The notes below the pieces were generated by a model, which saw nothing but the letters and a program-made list of their open reading frames with translations, was not told where the DNA came from and did not search any database. Below, in pieces: positions 41,501 to 49,501 of a stretch of DNA of 64,000 nt (position 1 is its first letter; every line of letters begins with the position of its first letter). Both the position numbers and the translations under genes were made by a program. Source of the stretch: Planctomycetota bacterium (GTDB taxonomy: Bacteria; Planctomycetota; B15-G4; SIAN01); the NCBI GenBank assembly GCA_028289345.1, contig JANQQL010000025.1, positions 744,001-808,000 of the forward strand, written 5' to 3'.

Positions 41501-42589
41501 ATGCCGAACGAGCGTCAGGGTCCCAACCAGGTTCTCGCCGCGGTGCGAATTCGCCCCGCGGTTGCAGATGACCTGGCGCGCCTGGTCGACGTTTACAACC
41601 ACTACGTCGCCGATACCCACGTCACCTTCGACACCCGAACTTTCTCCGTGGCAGAGCGCAGGGCGTGGTTCGAAGCGTTCGCCGACCAGGGAGCCCATCG
41701 CCTCCTTGTCGCGGACAAAGATGGTCAATGCATCGGCTACGCGTCCAGTCATGCGTTTCGAGCGAAGCCGGCCTACGCATCCTCCGTCGAAACGACCGTG
41801 TACTTGGATCCAAAGGTTGTCGGCCAAGGCGTGGGCTCGACGCTGTACGAAGCGCTGCTCCAGATCTTGAAGAGCGAGCCTTCCGTGCATCGTGCTCTGG
41901 CCGGGGTGGCTCTTCCCAATCCCGCGTCGGCCCGGCTCCATGAGCGGCTCGGTTTCCAGCCGGTTGGCACCTTTCGGGAAGTGGGATTCAAGTTTGGTCG
42001 CTACCACGATGTTCGTTGGTACCAGAGAGATGTTTCGAGCCCAAACCCATCCATGAGTGGAGCCAAGGTCTACGACACCGAAAGACTGGTCGTTCGTGAG
42101 TTTTGCCTGGAAGACGGCGAGTTTCTCTTGCGGTTGCTGAACGATCCGGGATTCCGAGCCAACTTGGGAGACAAGGGCGTCCGGACCCTCGACGACGCCC
42201 ACGACTATCTGCGCAAGGGGCCTCTCGCAAGCTACCGCGAGTTCGAGTTTGGATTGTGGCGAGTGGAACTTCGTGACGGGACGCTGATTGGCATGTGCGG
42301 GGTCTTGAAGCGACCGGCGTTGCAACATCCCGACGTGGGTTACGCGTTCCTGAGCGAGTATTGCGGACAGGGTTATGCGATCGAGGCGGCTCGCGGTTCC
42401 TTGGAGTTCGCCACTTCGAAGCTGAACCTGGGAAGAATCGCGGCGATTGTGTCTCCTGACAACAAGCGTTCGATTCACTTGCTGCAGAAACTGGGCATGA
42501 GCCACGAGACGATGGTACGCCTCCCCGGAGAGGACTCGAGTGTGATGTTGTGGGAAACCGCGCTGCCCTTACCCAGGCACGAGGGATGA
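41501..42589 (+). CDS. Tandem GNAT acetyltransferase (PAT-like plus RimJ-like domain)
   Basis: 362 residues carrying two GNAT domains. The first (about 15-180) matches the phosphinothricin acetyltransferase group: IRPAVADDLARLVDVYNHYV, YLDPKVVGQGVGSTLYEALL (the acetyl-CoA loop), GVALPNPASARLHERLGF. The second (about 188-355) is RimJ/RimL-like: TERLVVREFCLEDGEFLLRLL, YCGQGYAIEAARG, NKRSIHLLQKLGMSHE. Both acetyl-CoA loops look intact. Its stop overlaps the GrpB gene in ATGA, so this heads a coupled three-gene unit. Substrates could be an amine, amino acid or peptide end; the fusion itself is uncommon. Confidence 0.9.
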   Translation: MPNERQGPNQVLAAVRIRPAVADDLARLVDVYNHYVADTHVTFDTRTFSVAERRAWFEAFADQGAHRLLVADKDGQCIGYASSHAFRAKPAYASSVETTVYLDPKVVGQGVGSTLYEALLQILKSEPSVHRALAGVALPNPASARLHERLGFQPVGTFREVGFKFGRYHDVRWYQRDVSSPNPSMSGAKVYDTERLVVREFCLEDGEFLLRLLNDPGFRANLGDKGVRTLDDAHDYLRKGPLASYREFEFGLWRVELRDGTLIGMCGVLKRPALQHPDVGYAFLSEYCGQGYAIEAARGSLEFATSKLNLGRIAAIVSPDNKRSIHLLQKLGMSHETMVRLPGEDSSVMLWETALPLPRHEG

Positions 42590-43221
42590 GTCTCGGTCAG
42601 AATCCTTCCGCCAAGGAAACCCTTGCTGACAAGATTCGGCGGGTCACTCGGGAACCGGTGAAGCTGGCAGCTCCTGACCCGCAGTGGCCGGTCCTGTTCG
42701 AAGAAGAGCGAGCGCATTTGCTCGAAGTCTTGCCAAACGAGCTGATCCGACGAATCGAGCATTTCGGGAGTACGGCGGTGCCTGGGCTGATGGCGAAGCC
42801 GATTGTCGACGTGCTGATCGAGGTGACGGATCTCGGAGAAACGAGGCGTCGAATCGCACCGATCCTCGAAGCCCAGGGTTACGACTACTTCTGGAGACCG
42901 ACCCGAGGCGATGACGTTCCTCCTTTCTACGCCTGGTTCATCAAACGGGACCGGGAGACCAAACAGCGAACCCACCATTTGCACATGGTCGAGCGAACCT
43001 TTGAGGGACACTGGGACCGGCTCTTTTTCCGTGACTACCTTCGCGAGTTTCCGGAAGCGGCCAAGGCCTACCAGCAGCACAAACTCGAGCTCCAAGAATC
43101 GGCCGGCGACGACCGAGTTGCCTACACCGAGGGGAAGACGGATTTCATTGGCAGGGTCACTGCGAAGGCCAAGGAGTATTACATTTCGCAGTCCCGAACA
43201 AGTCGCGAAGGAGAAGGCTGA
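42586..43221 (+). CDS. GrpB/UPF0157-family nucleotidyltransferase-fold protein
   Basis: 211 residues, with the family motif EHFGSTAVPGLMAKPIVDVLIEV, which has the GS and DxD-type acidic residues of a nucleotidyltransferase core, and the C-terminal HHLHMVERTFEGHWDRLFFRDYLREFPE. The activity of this family is mostly unproven; members are seen next to acetyltransferases and kinases that modify small molecules, as here. The ATG overlaps the upstream stop in ATGA, and its own stop overlaps the next start in TGATG, so translation is coupled on both sides. Confidence 0.9.
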   Translation: MSLGQNPSAKETLADKIRRVTREPVKLAAPDPQWPVLFEEERAHLLEVLPNELIRRIEHFGSTAVPGLMAKPIVDVLIEVTDLGETRRRIAPILEAQGYDYFWRPTRGDDVPPFYAWFIKRDRETKQRTHHLHMVERTFEGHWDRLFFRDYLREFPEAAKAYQQHKLELQESAGDDRVAYTEGKTDFIGRVTAKAKEYYISQSRTSREGEG

Positions 43222-43817
43222 TGTCCGGGAAGAGTCCTCCGGGAAATCCTTCGGAGTACTCTTGGGGTTCGCGGCTCCCCTTGTTGACGGCGAGCCGCCT
43301 CGAACTGCGCTGGCTGGATCCCGCCGACGTCGACGCGGTGTTCCAAGTCTTCGGGAACCCGAACGTGACTCGCTACTGGAGTTCTCCCGCGCTCGAAGGC
43401 CCCCAGGCGGCCGCACAGCTGATCGACGAGATTCACCAGCTGTTCGCGGATCGCGAGTTGTTTCAATGGGGGATGGCGTTTCGCGACAGCCATCGCGTGT
43501 TTGGAACTTGCACGTTGGCCGACGTCGACTCTGCCAACCGGCGTGCCGAGGTCGGATTTGCTCTCGCCGAAGAAGTCTGGGGCCAGGGGTTGGCGACCGA
43601 AGCTCTGAGTCGGTTGTTCCGTTTTGCCTTCCAGGAACTGGGGCTCCATCGACTGGAAGCGGACGTGCATCCTGACAACGTCGCGTGCTTGGCGGTGCTC
43701 GAGAAGCTCGGTTTCCAACGCGAAGGCTATTTGCGGGAGCGTTGGCAAAACCAGGGCGAGATCCAAGATTCGATCTGGTTGGGGCTTTTGGATCGCGAAT
43801 GGATCCAAGCGGGCTGA
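43221..43817 (+). CDS. RimJ/RimL-type GNAT acetyltransferase
   Basis: 198 residues. TASRLELRWLDPADVDAVFQVF starts the fold; the acetyl-CoA loop is VGFALAEEVWGQGLATEALSRLFRFAF; VHPDNVACLAVLEKLGFQREGYLRE is the family-typical end. It probably acetylates an N-terminal amine or a small amine. It is the third gene of the coupled unit with the tandem GNAT and GrpB. Confidence 0.92.
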   Translation: MSGKSPPGNPSEYSWGSRLPLLTASRLELRWLDPADVDAVFQVFGNPNVTRYWSSPALEGPQAAAQLIDEIHQLFADRELFQWGMAFRDSHRVFGTCTLADVDSANRRAEVGFALAEEVWGQGLATEALSRLFRFAFQELGLHRLEADVHPDNVACLAVLEKLGFQREGYLRERWQNQGEIQDSIWLGLLDREWIQAG

Positions 43818-43999
43818 GGTGTCCGCAAAGTTCCTGGCGCTGCGGAAGCCGAGCCGGTGTGTCCCAGAAGGACCGGCAGCTCGAACTTCCGCAGCACGCG
43901 GTGCTCGTTCCCTCATGAAGTGGTCAAGCGAGATCGTCTGCTTCCGGGTGGGCGCTTGCGGAAGCGATCGCGAATCTCTCGAAGGCCGAAGCGCCGGAG

Positions 44000-44764
44000 T
44001 CAGTTGCGGCCAGCCATCACGCCCCCGTCAACGTCCCAGATGGCGCCGGTCACCCAGCTCGCATCGTCGGAGAGCAGGTGGTCGATGGTCGCGGCCACGT
44101 CGTCAACGGTGCCGATTCGTCCGAGGGGGTGGAAATCGTTGAACCCTTGCAGCTGTTCTTCGATTTGTTCGGGCTCGATGAAGGCTCCATAGATGGGAGT
44201 CAGGACCACGGCGGGGGAGACGGCGTTCACTCGGATGCCGTCCTTGGCAAGCTCCATCGCCAGGTGCTGGGTCAAGGAATGGAGACCGGCCTTGGCCATC
44301 GAGTAGGCGGAAGACGGGGTCGCGGCAATGGCCTGCTTTGCCCACATGGAGCCGATGTTGACGATGGATCCGCCTCCATGGTTCTTCATATTGGAGGCCA
44401 CCGCCTGGGTGAGAAAGAACGTGGACCGATTGAGATCGTGGTACTTGTCATAGTCTTCGACGCGGTGCTCGAGAAATGGCGTTGGATGGAAGTACCCCGC
44501 GGCATTCACCAGCGATTGGATGTGGTCCGGGGAATCTCGGAGGGAGTCGGCGAACCGTTTCACGGAATCTCCGTCGTACAGATCGAGAGTGGAGGTCTCG
44601 ACCGGCCCGACAGATTCCAGGCTCGCCTTGGCTTCCGCGAGTCGCTTCTCGTTGCGCGCCACCAGCTGCACCGTGAGGCCGCGTTCCAGCAGTCGCTTGG
44701 CGGTCGCTCGGCCCATTCCGGTGGAGCCGCCGATGATCAGAGCCTTCTTGGGGGAAGGGGACAT
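44000..44764 (-). CDS. Short-chain dehydrogenase/reductase (SDR)
   Basis: 254 residues with all SDR marks: cofactor loop LIIGGSTGMGRATA (10-22), NAAG at 87-90, catalytic Ser 139 in VNIGSM, and YSMAK (Tyr 154, Lys 158). The C-terminal GGVMAGRN is typical of classical SDRs. ARN at 36-38 after the second strand suggests NADP(H). The ATG follows AGGAG eight bases upstream. A palindrome of the TACCTA/TAGGTA type lies in its promoter region and is also found before the neighbouring TetR gene, so it is probably repressed by that regulator. Confidence 0.93.
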   Translation of the reverse strand: MSPSPKKALIIGGSTGMGRATAKRLLERGLTVQLVARNEKRLAEAKASLESVGPVETSTLDLYDGDSVKRFADSLRDSPDHIQSLVNAAGYFHPTPFLEHRVEDYDKYHDLNRSTFFLTQAVASNMKNHGGGSIVNIGSMWAKQAIAATPSSAYSMAKAGLHSLTQHLAMELAKDGIRVNAVSPAVVLTPIYGAFIEPEQIEEQLQGFNDFHPLGRIGTVDDVAATIDHLLSDDASWVTGAIWDVDGGVMAGRN

Positions 44765-44784
44765 GAGGAATCTCCTGGTTCGAA

Positions 44785-44804
44785 TACCTACCAATGCATA
44801 GGTA
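44785..44804. promoter_or_regulatory. TetR-type operator in front of the SDR gene
   Basis: TACCTA and TAGGTA half-sites flank an 8-nt spacer (20 nt in all), 21 nt upstream of the SDR ATG. The same half-sites occur at the TetR promoter with a 4-nt spacer. The match makes both likely binding sites of the TetR protein. Confidence 0.6.
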
Positions 44805-44837
44805 GATGGCTGTGGAAAAAGAAAACGAGGCCATGGC

Positions 44838-45410
44838 TCACGCCGCCTCGAGAGTTTCGAAGAACACTCGCTGGACCGTGGTTAGGAGAGAGCCCCCTCC
44901 TCGTGCTCGAGAGAGGATCAGGCCTCCCTGCAGACTGGAAAGAAGCGTGGCCGCCGCATCCGCGGGCTTCCCACGAAATCCCAGTTCGCCGTGCTTCACT
45001 CCTTCCTGGATCTTCTCGGCAATCCAGCGCTCGCTTTGCTGAAGGTACTGGGCAATCGCCTTTTGAAGGGAGGGGGGCAGAGTTTCCCGATCGGATGCCA
45101 GGGAGCCGCATAGGCAAATGGCCCCGCGTCGTTCTGTTTCTGTGTAGAGTTTGATGAAGCTCTTGAGCTTGGACTTGCTGGAGCGGGTCTTTTGATCAAT
45201 GGCCGCGAGTGCGCCGGTCAGATCCTGGACGTAGCGCTCCATCAACGCGACTCCGAGATCGGACTTGGAGGGGAAGTGGTAGTGGATGCTCGCGGTCCGG
45301 ATGCCGACGGTGGCCGCCAGATCTTTGTAGCTGAAGGCGTTGTAGCCTCGTTCCTGGATCAGGGATTGGGCCGCGTCCAGGAGTTGGGTCGCGGTTTCGT
45401 TGGTCTTCAT
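44838..45410 (-). CDS. TetR-family repressor
   Basis: 190 residues. The N-terminal helix-turn-helix is LLDAAQSLIQERGYNAFSYKDLAATVGIRTASIHYHFPSK with the recognition helix in TASIHYHF. The C-terminal ligand and dimer domain is of the AcuR-like type (LKSFIKLYTETERRGAICLCG, LLSSLQGGLILSRA). Two Cys (CLCG) may sense oxidants or electrophiles. No Shine-Dalgarno sequence precedes the ATG, and the predicted transcription start falls at the ATG, so the mRNA may be leaderless. It should repress itself and the SDR gene downstream on the same strand. Confidence 0.93.
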   Translation of the reverse strand: MKTNETATQLLDAAQSLIQERGYNAFSYKDLAATVGIRTASIHYHFPSKSDLGVALMERYVQDLTGALAAIDQKTRSSKSKLKSFIKLYTETERRGAICLCGSLASDRETLPPSLQKAIAQYLQQSERWIAEKIQEGVKHGELGFRGKPADAAATLLSSLQGGLILSRARGGGSLLTTVQRVFFETLEAA

Positions 45411-45417
45411 GGGGTGA

Positions 45418-45447
45418 AGAATAGCCTACCTAGTAGTAGGTACGCAA
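45418..45447 (-). promoter_or_regulatory. TetR promoter with an operator between -35 and -10
   Basis: On the minus strand TTGCGT (45447-45442) and TATTCT (45423-45418) are 18 nt apart. The spacer is filled by the palindrome TACCTA-4 nt-TAGGTA (plus strand 45427-45442), the same half-sites as at the SDR gene. The -10 ends 8 nt before the ATG. Confidence 0.6.
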
Positions 45448-45503
45448 TCGCTTTTCTGAAAAGCCAGGGGTGGACTCCGAGTCGGCCGGGCACTCCGGGC
45501 TGG

Positions 45504-46643
45504 TCAGGGCAGTAGCTGGGTCACGATCTCGCGGGTGAGTTCTGACATCCCAGAGCTCCCGGCATTGGTCAGGGCGGCGACGATCAGGAACTGGTCGGGG
45601 ACCAGAAGAAGGTCGGCGGTGGCGCCGACGTGAGACCCGCCGTGACCGACGACGGCGTGTCCTCGGATCTGCTCCTCTTGCCAGCCCAATCCGTACCCCG
45701 TCTCCTTCCCGGAGGAGGTCTTCTGCGAAGTGAAAAGAAGATTCAGGGTTTCCTCGTCCACCACCATCCCACTCAGCATGGCATGGCCGAATCGAACCAA
45801 GTCTTCCGAGGTGGACAGAAACCCGCCGCCCGCCCAAACGTCGCTGTTGTCAACCGCAGGAGCATTCCGCGCAACCCCATTCGAGATCCCGTAGAAAGCG
45901 GTCCGGTGAGGGATGATGAGGTCGTAGTGATCGGCGATGGTGTGGTCCATGGACGCGGGCTCGAAGACGCTCTCCTGCATGAATCTCAGGAAAGGTTCCT
46001 CGGCGGCGCGTTGGACGACCGCTGCAATCAAGTTCCAGCCGAAACTGGAATAGGCATAGTCCGTTCCCGGTTCGAAGAGCAGCGGCCGATCCTTGAACTT
46101 GTCCAATGCGTGGATCACATCTCGGTAGCGAACTTGGTTGACGATGTCTTCGCCCTGGTAGTGAGGGATCCCCGAAAGGTGCCCGGCCAATTGACGCGTG
46201 GTGATGGGGAATCCTTTGTCGGGATACTCGGGGACGTAAGTCCGGATCGATTCATCCAGGTCGAGTTGCCCCGATTCCACCAATGCTCCAATCGCAGCAG
46301 AGGTCAGCGCCTTGGAGACGCTTCCGACCCGGAACTTGGTTTGGGGAGTCGTAGGGACTTGATGTTCAAGGTTGGCAAAGCCGAACCCTTCGGACCAAAG
46401 AAGGGAACCGTCCTGCATGACCGCGACAGAGAGTCCGGGAAGCCGCTCGCGGGCGACCAGCTGTTCCGTCGCCGCCCGCCATTGGGCAATTCGAGGCGAG
46501 GAGTCGCTCGCTTCCGACGCCGGAGGGGCGCTTGCTTGCACGGCTTGGGTCGAGGCCAGAGCCGCCGCCAAGCAGGCCAGCAGCTGTCCTCGTCGGCGCG
46601 AGCAAACGCCGATTGGGCCGGTGGACGTTGCCCTCGCTCGCAC
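45504..46643 (-). CDS. Secreted beta-lactamase-family serine hydrolase (class C fold)
   Basis: 379 residues from a GTG at 46643. An RRRGQLLACLAAALAS signal region gives export, perhaps by Tat. The penicillin-binding/class C beta-lactamase fold has the SxxK motif GSVSK (Ser 108, Lys 111), a YSS motif in DYAYSSFGWNLIAAV where active enzymes have YxN, and HGGSHVG for the KTG-like strand. Such proteins act as carboxypeptidases, esterases or D-aminopeptidases as well as lactamases. A start further upstream (ATG at 46787) is possible but would put a 60-residue tail before the signal. It diverges from a GNAT gene. Confidence 0.8.
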   Translation of the reverse strand: MRARATSTGPIGVCSRRRGQLLACLAAALASTQAVQASAPPASEASDSSPRIAQWRAATEQLVARERLPGLSVAVMQDGSLLWSEGFGFANLEHQVPTTPQTKFRVGSVSKALTSAAIGALVESGQLDLDESIRTYVPEYPDKGFPITTRQLAGHLSGIPHYQGEDIVNQVRYRDVIHALDKFKDRPLLFEPGTDYAYSSFGWNLIAAVVQRAAEEPFLRFMQESVFEPASMDHTIADHYDLIIPHRTAFYGISNGVARNAPAVDNSDVWAGGGFLSTSEDLVRFGHAMLSGMVVDEETLNLLFTSQKTSSGKETGYGLGWQEEQIRGHAVVGHGGSHVGATADLLLVPDQFLIVAALTNAGSSGMSELTREIVTQLLP

Positions 46644-46902
46644 ACTCGAGCCTGGCCGTTTGGTTCGCCCATGGGCGCTGAGTCCTTGCGGGTGATGCCG
46701 CGGCCTTTTTCCGGTCTCGGTTGCTTCGAATCGCGGCGACGTGGACGGGCGATCCCGGCGGTGGTTGCGGGCGGGGATGGACGGCATCAACACGGCCTCC
46801 TTCGGATGTCTCGAAACATTGGTTGGAAACTTGATGATAGAGCCTCCGGACCGGGTCACCGTTGCAACAGAATCTTCGGTGGAGGATCCCAGGAGGAAGG
46901 CC

Positions 46903-47430
46903 ATGGCTTCGGACACTTCGTACTTCTTGCGGTCGCGTCGTCTTGGCTTCCGACGTTGGTCCGAAGGGGATCATGATTTGGCAAGGAACCTGTGGGGAGA
47001 TCCGCGGGTGACTCGGTTCGTGTCGGCGTCGGGCTCATTGTCGGAACAGGAAGTGCAGGCCCGCCTCGCGGTCGAGATCGACTCCGAGCGCCTCCATGGG
47101 GTTCAGTACTGGCCAATCTTCCGACGCGCCGACAACCAGCATGTCGGATGCTGCGGTTTGCGCCCTTACCTCGAGGATCCTCGAGTTCGGGAGCTTGGAT
47201 TCCACATCTGTGCGGACCACTGGCGTCAGGGATACGCGGAAGAGGCGGCGCGAGCCGTGATCCAGGACGCGTTTCTGACCCGCAAGGTGGACCGCCTCTT
47301 TGCGGGGCACCATCCGGACAACGAAGCGTCCCGTCGTCTCCTCCAAAAGCTGGGTTTTCTCTATTCCCATGACGAGTACTACGGACCCACAGGGCGAGAT
47401 CACCCTTCGTACTTTCTGAAAAGGGATTGA
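46903..47430 (+). CDS. RimJ/RimL-type GNAT acetyltransferase
   Basis: 175 residues with a perfect AGGAGG upstream of the ATG. LRSRRLGFRRWSEGDHDLARNLW starts the fold; the acetyl-CoA loop is GFHICADHWRQGYAEEAARAVIQDAF; HHPDNEASRRLLQKLGFLYSHDEYYGPTG ends it. The YGPTG/HPSYFL end is typical of the acetyltransferase group annotated as ribosomal-protein-alanine acetyltransferases. It is near two other GNAT genes and reads out of the divergent hydrolase promoter region. Confidence 0.92.
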   Translation: MASDTSYFLRSRRLGFRRWSEGDHDLARNLWGDPRVTRFVSASGSLSEQEVQARLAVEIDSERLHGVQYWPIFRRADNQHVGCCGLRPYLEDPRVRELGFHICADHWRQGYAEEAARAVIQDAFLTRKVDRLFAGHHPDNEASRRLLQKLGFLYSHDEYYGPTGRDHPSYFLKRD

Positions 47431-47675
47431 GGGAATTTGGGTTCGAACCCCCGAGGCGTGTCGTCTGTTTCCTCGTTCCGATCGTCCTTGTCCTGGCGGA
47501 AGGTTCGTGCGCTCCGGTCGCCTGCTCGGGTGGTCTCCGGTTGGCCGAAAGACCTTGTCACCGACCTGCTAGGATCGACGGGGAAGGGGCGCTCGGTTCG
47601 AGAAGCGAAACACGGCAGCAGGCTCGGGGTTGCAAGGATGTCACGGACTCGAATTCACTCAATGAGGGATCGGGA

Positions 47676-48179
47676 ATGATTGTTCGACCAGAGCGGACAA
47701 GCGACCACCAGGCCGTGTTTTCGATCCATGCAGCGGCGTTCGAGACCGGGGCCGAGGCGAAGCTCGTGAACGTGCTTCGTCGGATCGCCGACCCGGTCCT
47801 TTCACTGGTCGCAGAGATTGACGAGGCCGTGATCGGCCACATCTTGTTTTCTCCAGTGACGCTGGACGGAGATCCGGCCCTTTCTCTGATGGGCTTGGCG
47901 CCGATGGCCGTGAGTCCCGAGAGGCAACGCCAAGGCGCGGGGTCGTTGCTGGTGACCGAGGGCCTCAATTCTTGCCGTTCTCTCGGAGCGGTCGGCGTGG
48001 TGGTGCTTGGACATCCGGATTACTATCCACGCTTCGGCTTCGTGCCTTCCTCGCAGTATGGGATTCGTTCGGAGTATGACGTGCCGGACGACACGTTTCT
48101 CGTGCAGGAGTTGCGACCCGGGGCCCTGGCCGGCAAGGCCGGTCTGGTCCGTTACCACGAGGCTTTCGCCGGACTCTGA
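47676..48179 (+). CDS. YhbS-type GNAT acetyltransferase
   Basis: 167 residues. IVRPERTSDHQAVFSIHAAAF, VIGHILFSPVTL, LMGLAPMAVSPERQRQGAGSLLVTEGL (the acetyl-CoA loop) and GVVVLGHPDYYPRFGFVPSSQYGI are the exact blocks of the YhbS/COG3153 group. This group acetylates small amines; no substrate is known here. The ATG follows GAGG about eight bases upstream. The PEP-mutase-like gene starts 18 bases after it, so they are probably co-transcribed. Confidence 0.93.
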   Translation: MIVRPERTSDHQAVFSIHAAAFETGAEAKLVNVLRRIADPVLSLVAEIDEAVIGHILFSPVTLDGDPALSLMGLAPMAVSPERQRQGAGSLLVTEGLNSCRSLGAVGVVVLGHPDYYPRFGFVPSSQYGIRSEYDVPDDTFLVQELRPGALAGKAGLVRYHEAFAGL

Positions 48180-48197
48180 ACCTTGAGGACCGAAGGA

Positions 48198-49052
48198 ATG
48201 ACTGGATCCGCTGACCGGGCGACCGCTGCCGAGCGTTTTGCGCAGCTTCATGAAGGCCCCGAGATGCTCGTGCTGCCCAATCCGTGGAGCCAGGGAACTG
48301 CCAAGCTGTTCGCCAACCTTGGCTATCAGGCACTGGCCACAACCAGCGCCGGGCTCGCGTTCTCGCTGGGACGACGGGACGGAGATGGCGTGGTGAGCGC
48401 CGACGAGTCCCTCGAACATGCCCAGCAGATTGTCGAAGCCACCCCTTTGCCGGTGTCTGCGGACTTGGAAAACGGATTCGGCGAGTCGCCCGAAGTCGTG
48501 GCCAACACCATTCGGCGCGCCGGGGAAGTCGGCTTGGTCGGCGCATCGATCGAGGACGCCACCTATCGCCCCGAGGCGCCGATCTTGGACCGCTCCTTGG
48601 CGGTGGAGCGAATCCATGCCGCGGTGGAAGCGGCGCGAGCGCTGCCGCACCGTTTCATGCTGACCGCTCGCGCGGAGAACTTCATCCGAGGGAGTCCCGA
48701 TTTCGACGACACGATGGAGAGGTTATTGGCGTTCGAAGCCGCAGGGGCCGACGTCTTGTTTGCCCCGGGAATGCCAGATGCCGAGTCTCTTCGCCAGGTC
48801 TGTGATGCGTTGCAGAAGCCGTTCAACTACGTGGCGGGAATCGGACCGATTCGACTCCCTTTGGACGAACTGAAGCGGCTCGGCGTTCGTCGCGTGAGCA
48901 TCGGGACCTCGTTTGCTCGAACGGCCCTCCACGCGGTGCGCACCGCAGCTCGTGAGGTGTTGGAACAGGGCACGTTCGGGTATCTCGAGGGAGTGCCTTC
49001 GGTGGCCGACTTCAACGAGATCTTGAATCCATCGGAGGTTTCGAGTTCGTGA
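48198..49052 (+). CDS. Isocitrate lyase/PEP mutase-superfamily enzyme
   Basis: 284 residues with a TIM-barrel of the PEP mutase/isocitrate lyase type: LVLPNPWSQGTAKLFANLGYQALATTSAG, PVSADLENGFG (Asp/Glu metal site), GASIEDATY, TARAENF and VAGIGPIRLPLDELKRLGVRRVSIG. It lacks the Cys-containing KKCGH loop of isocitrate lyase, so C-C cleavage of 2-methylisocitrate-like compounds or oxaloacetate decarboxylation is a guess. The ATG follows GAGG; a TTG 15 bases upstream is possible. It is close to the VOC gene downstream. Confidence 0.85.
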   Translation: MTGSADRATAAERFAQLHEGPEMLVLPNPWSQGTAKLFANLGYQALATTSAGLAFSLGRRDGDGVVSADESLEHAQQIVEATPLPVSADLENGFGESPEVVANTIRRAGEVGLVGASIEDATYRPEAPILDRSLAVERIHAAVEAARALPHRFMLTARAENFIRGSPDFDDTMERLLAFEAAGADVLFAPGMPDAESLRQVCDALQKPFNYVAGIGPIRLPLDELKRLGVRRVSIGTSFARTALHAVRTAAREVLEQGTFGYLEGVPSVADFNEILNPSEVSSS

Positions 49053-49087
49053 TACGGGCGATCGAGCGACCCCGGAGAGCTGGTGCC

Positions 49088-49489
49088 ATGAAACGGTCGA
49101 TTGGGTACGTGGCCCTGGTCGTGCGGGACTACGACGAGGCCATTCGCTTCTATGTGGACACTCTCGGGTTCCGGCTGGTCGAAGACACCGACATTCCGGA
49201 ACAGGACAAACGCTGGGTCTTGGTCGAGCCGCCGGGCTCCCAGGGGACCCAGCTCCTGTTGGCCCGAGGAGTGGGGAATGAGCAGGTTTCGCGAGTGGGC
49301 AATCAGACCGGAGGCCGGGTGTTTCTCTTTCTCCACACCGATGACTTCTGGCGCGACTACGAGATCTTTCGAGGCAAGGGAGTCACGTTTGTCCGCGAGC
49401 CGAAGGTGGAGCCATACGGGACCGTTGCCGTCTTCCGCGATTTGTACGGGAACCTCTGGGATCTTCTGGAACTGAGCAAGGAACGCTGA
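49088..49489 (+). CDS. VOC (glyoxalase/bleomycin-resistance-fold) protein
   Basis: 133 residues in two VOC beta-alpha-beta modules: GYVALVVRDYDEAIRFYVDTLGFRLVEDTDI and GGRVFLFLHTDDFWRDYEIFRGKGVTFVREP...FRDLYGNLWDLLEL. Metal ligands (His or Glu) are not fully clear. Such proteins act as glyoxalases, dioxygenases or antibiotic-binding immunity proteins. I chose the ATG at 49088; a GTG at 49049 overlaps the upstream stop and is possible. Confidence 0.88.
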   Translation: MKRSIGYVALVVRDYDEAIRFYVDTLGFRLVEDTDIPEQDKRWVLVEPPGSQGTQLLLARGVGNEQVSRVGNQTGGRVFLFLHTDDFWRDYEIFRGKGVTFVREPKVEPYGTVAVFRDLYGNLWDLLELSKER

Positions 49490-49501
49490 ACCACACGATT
49501 C

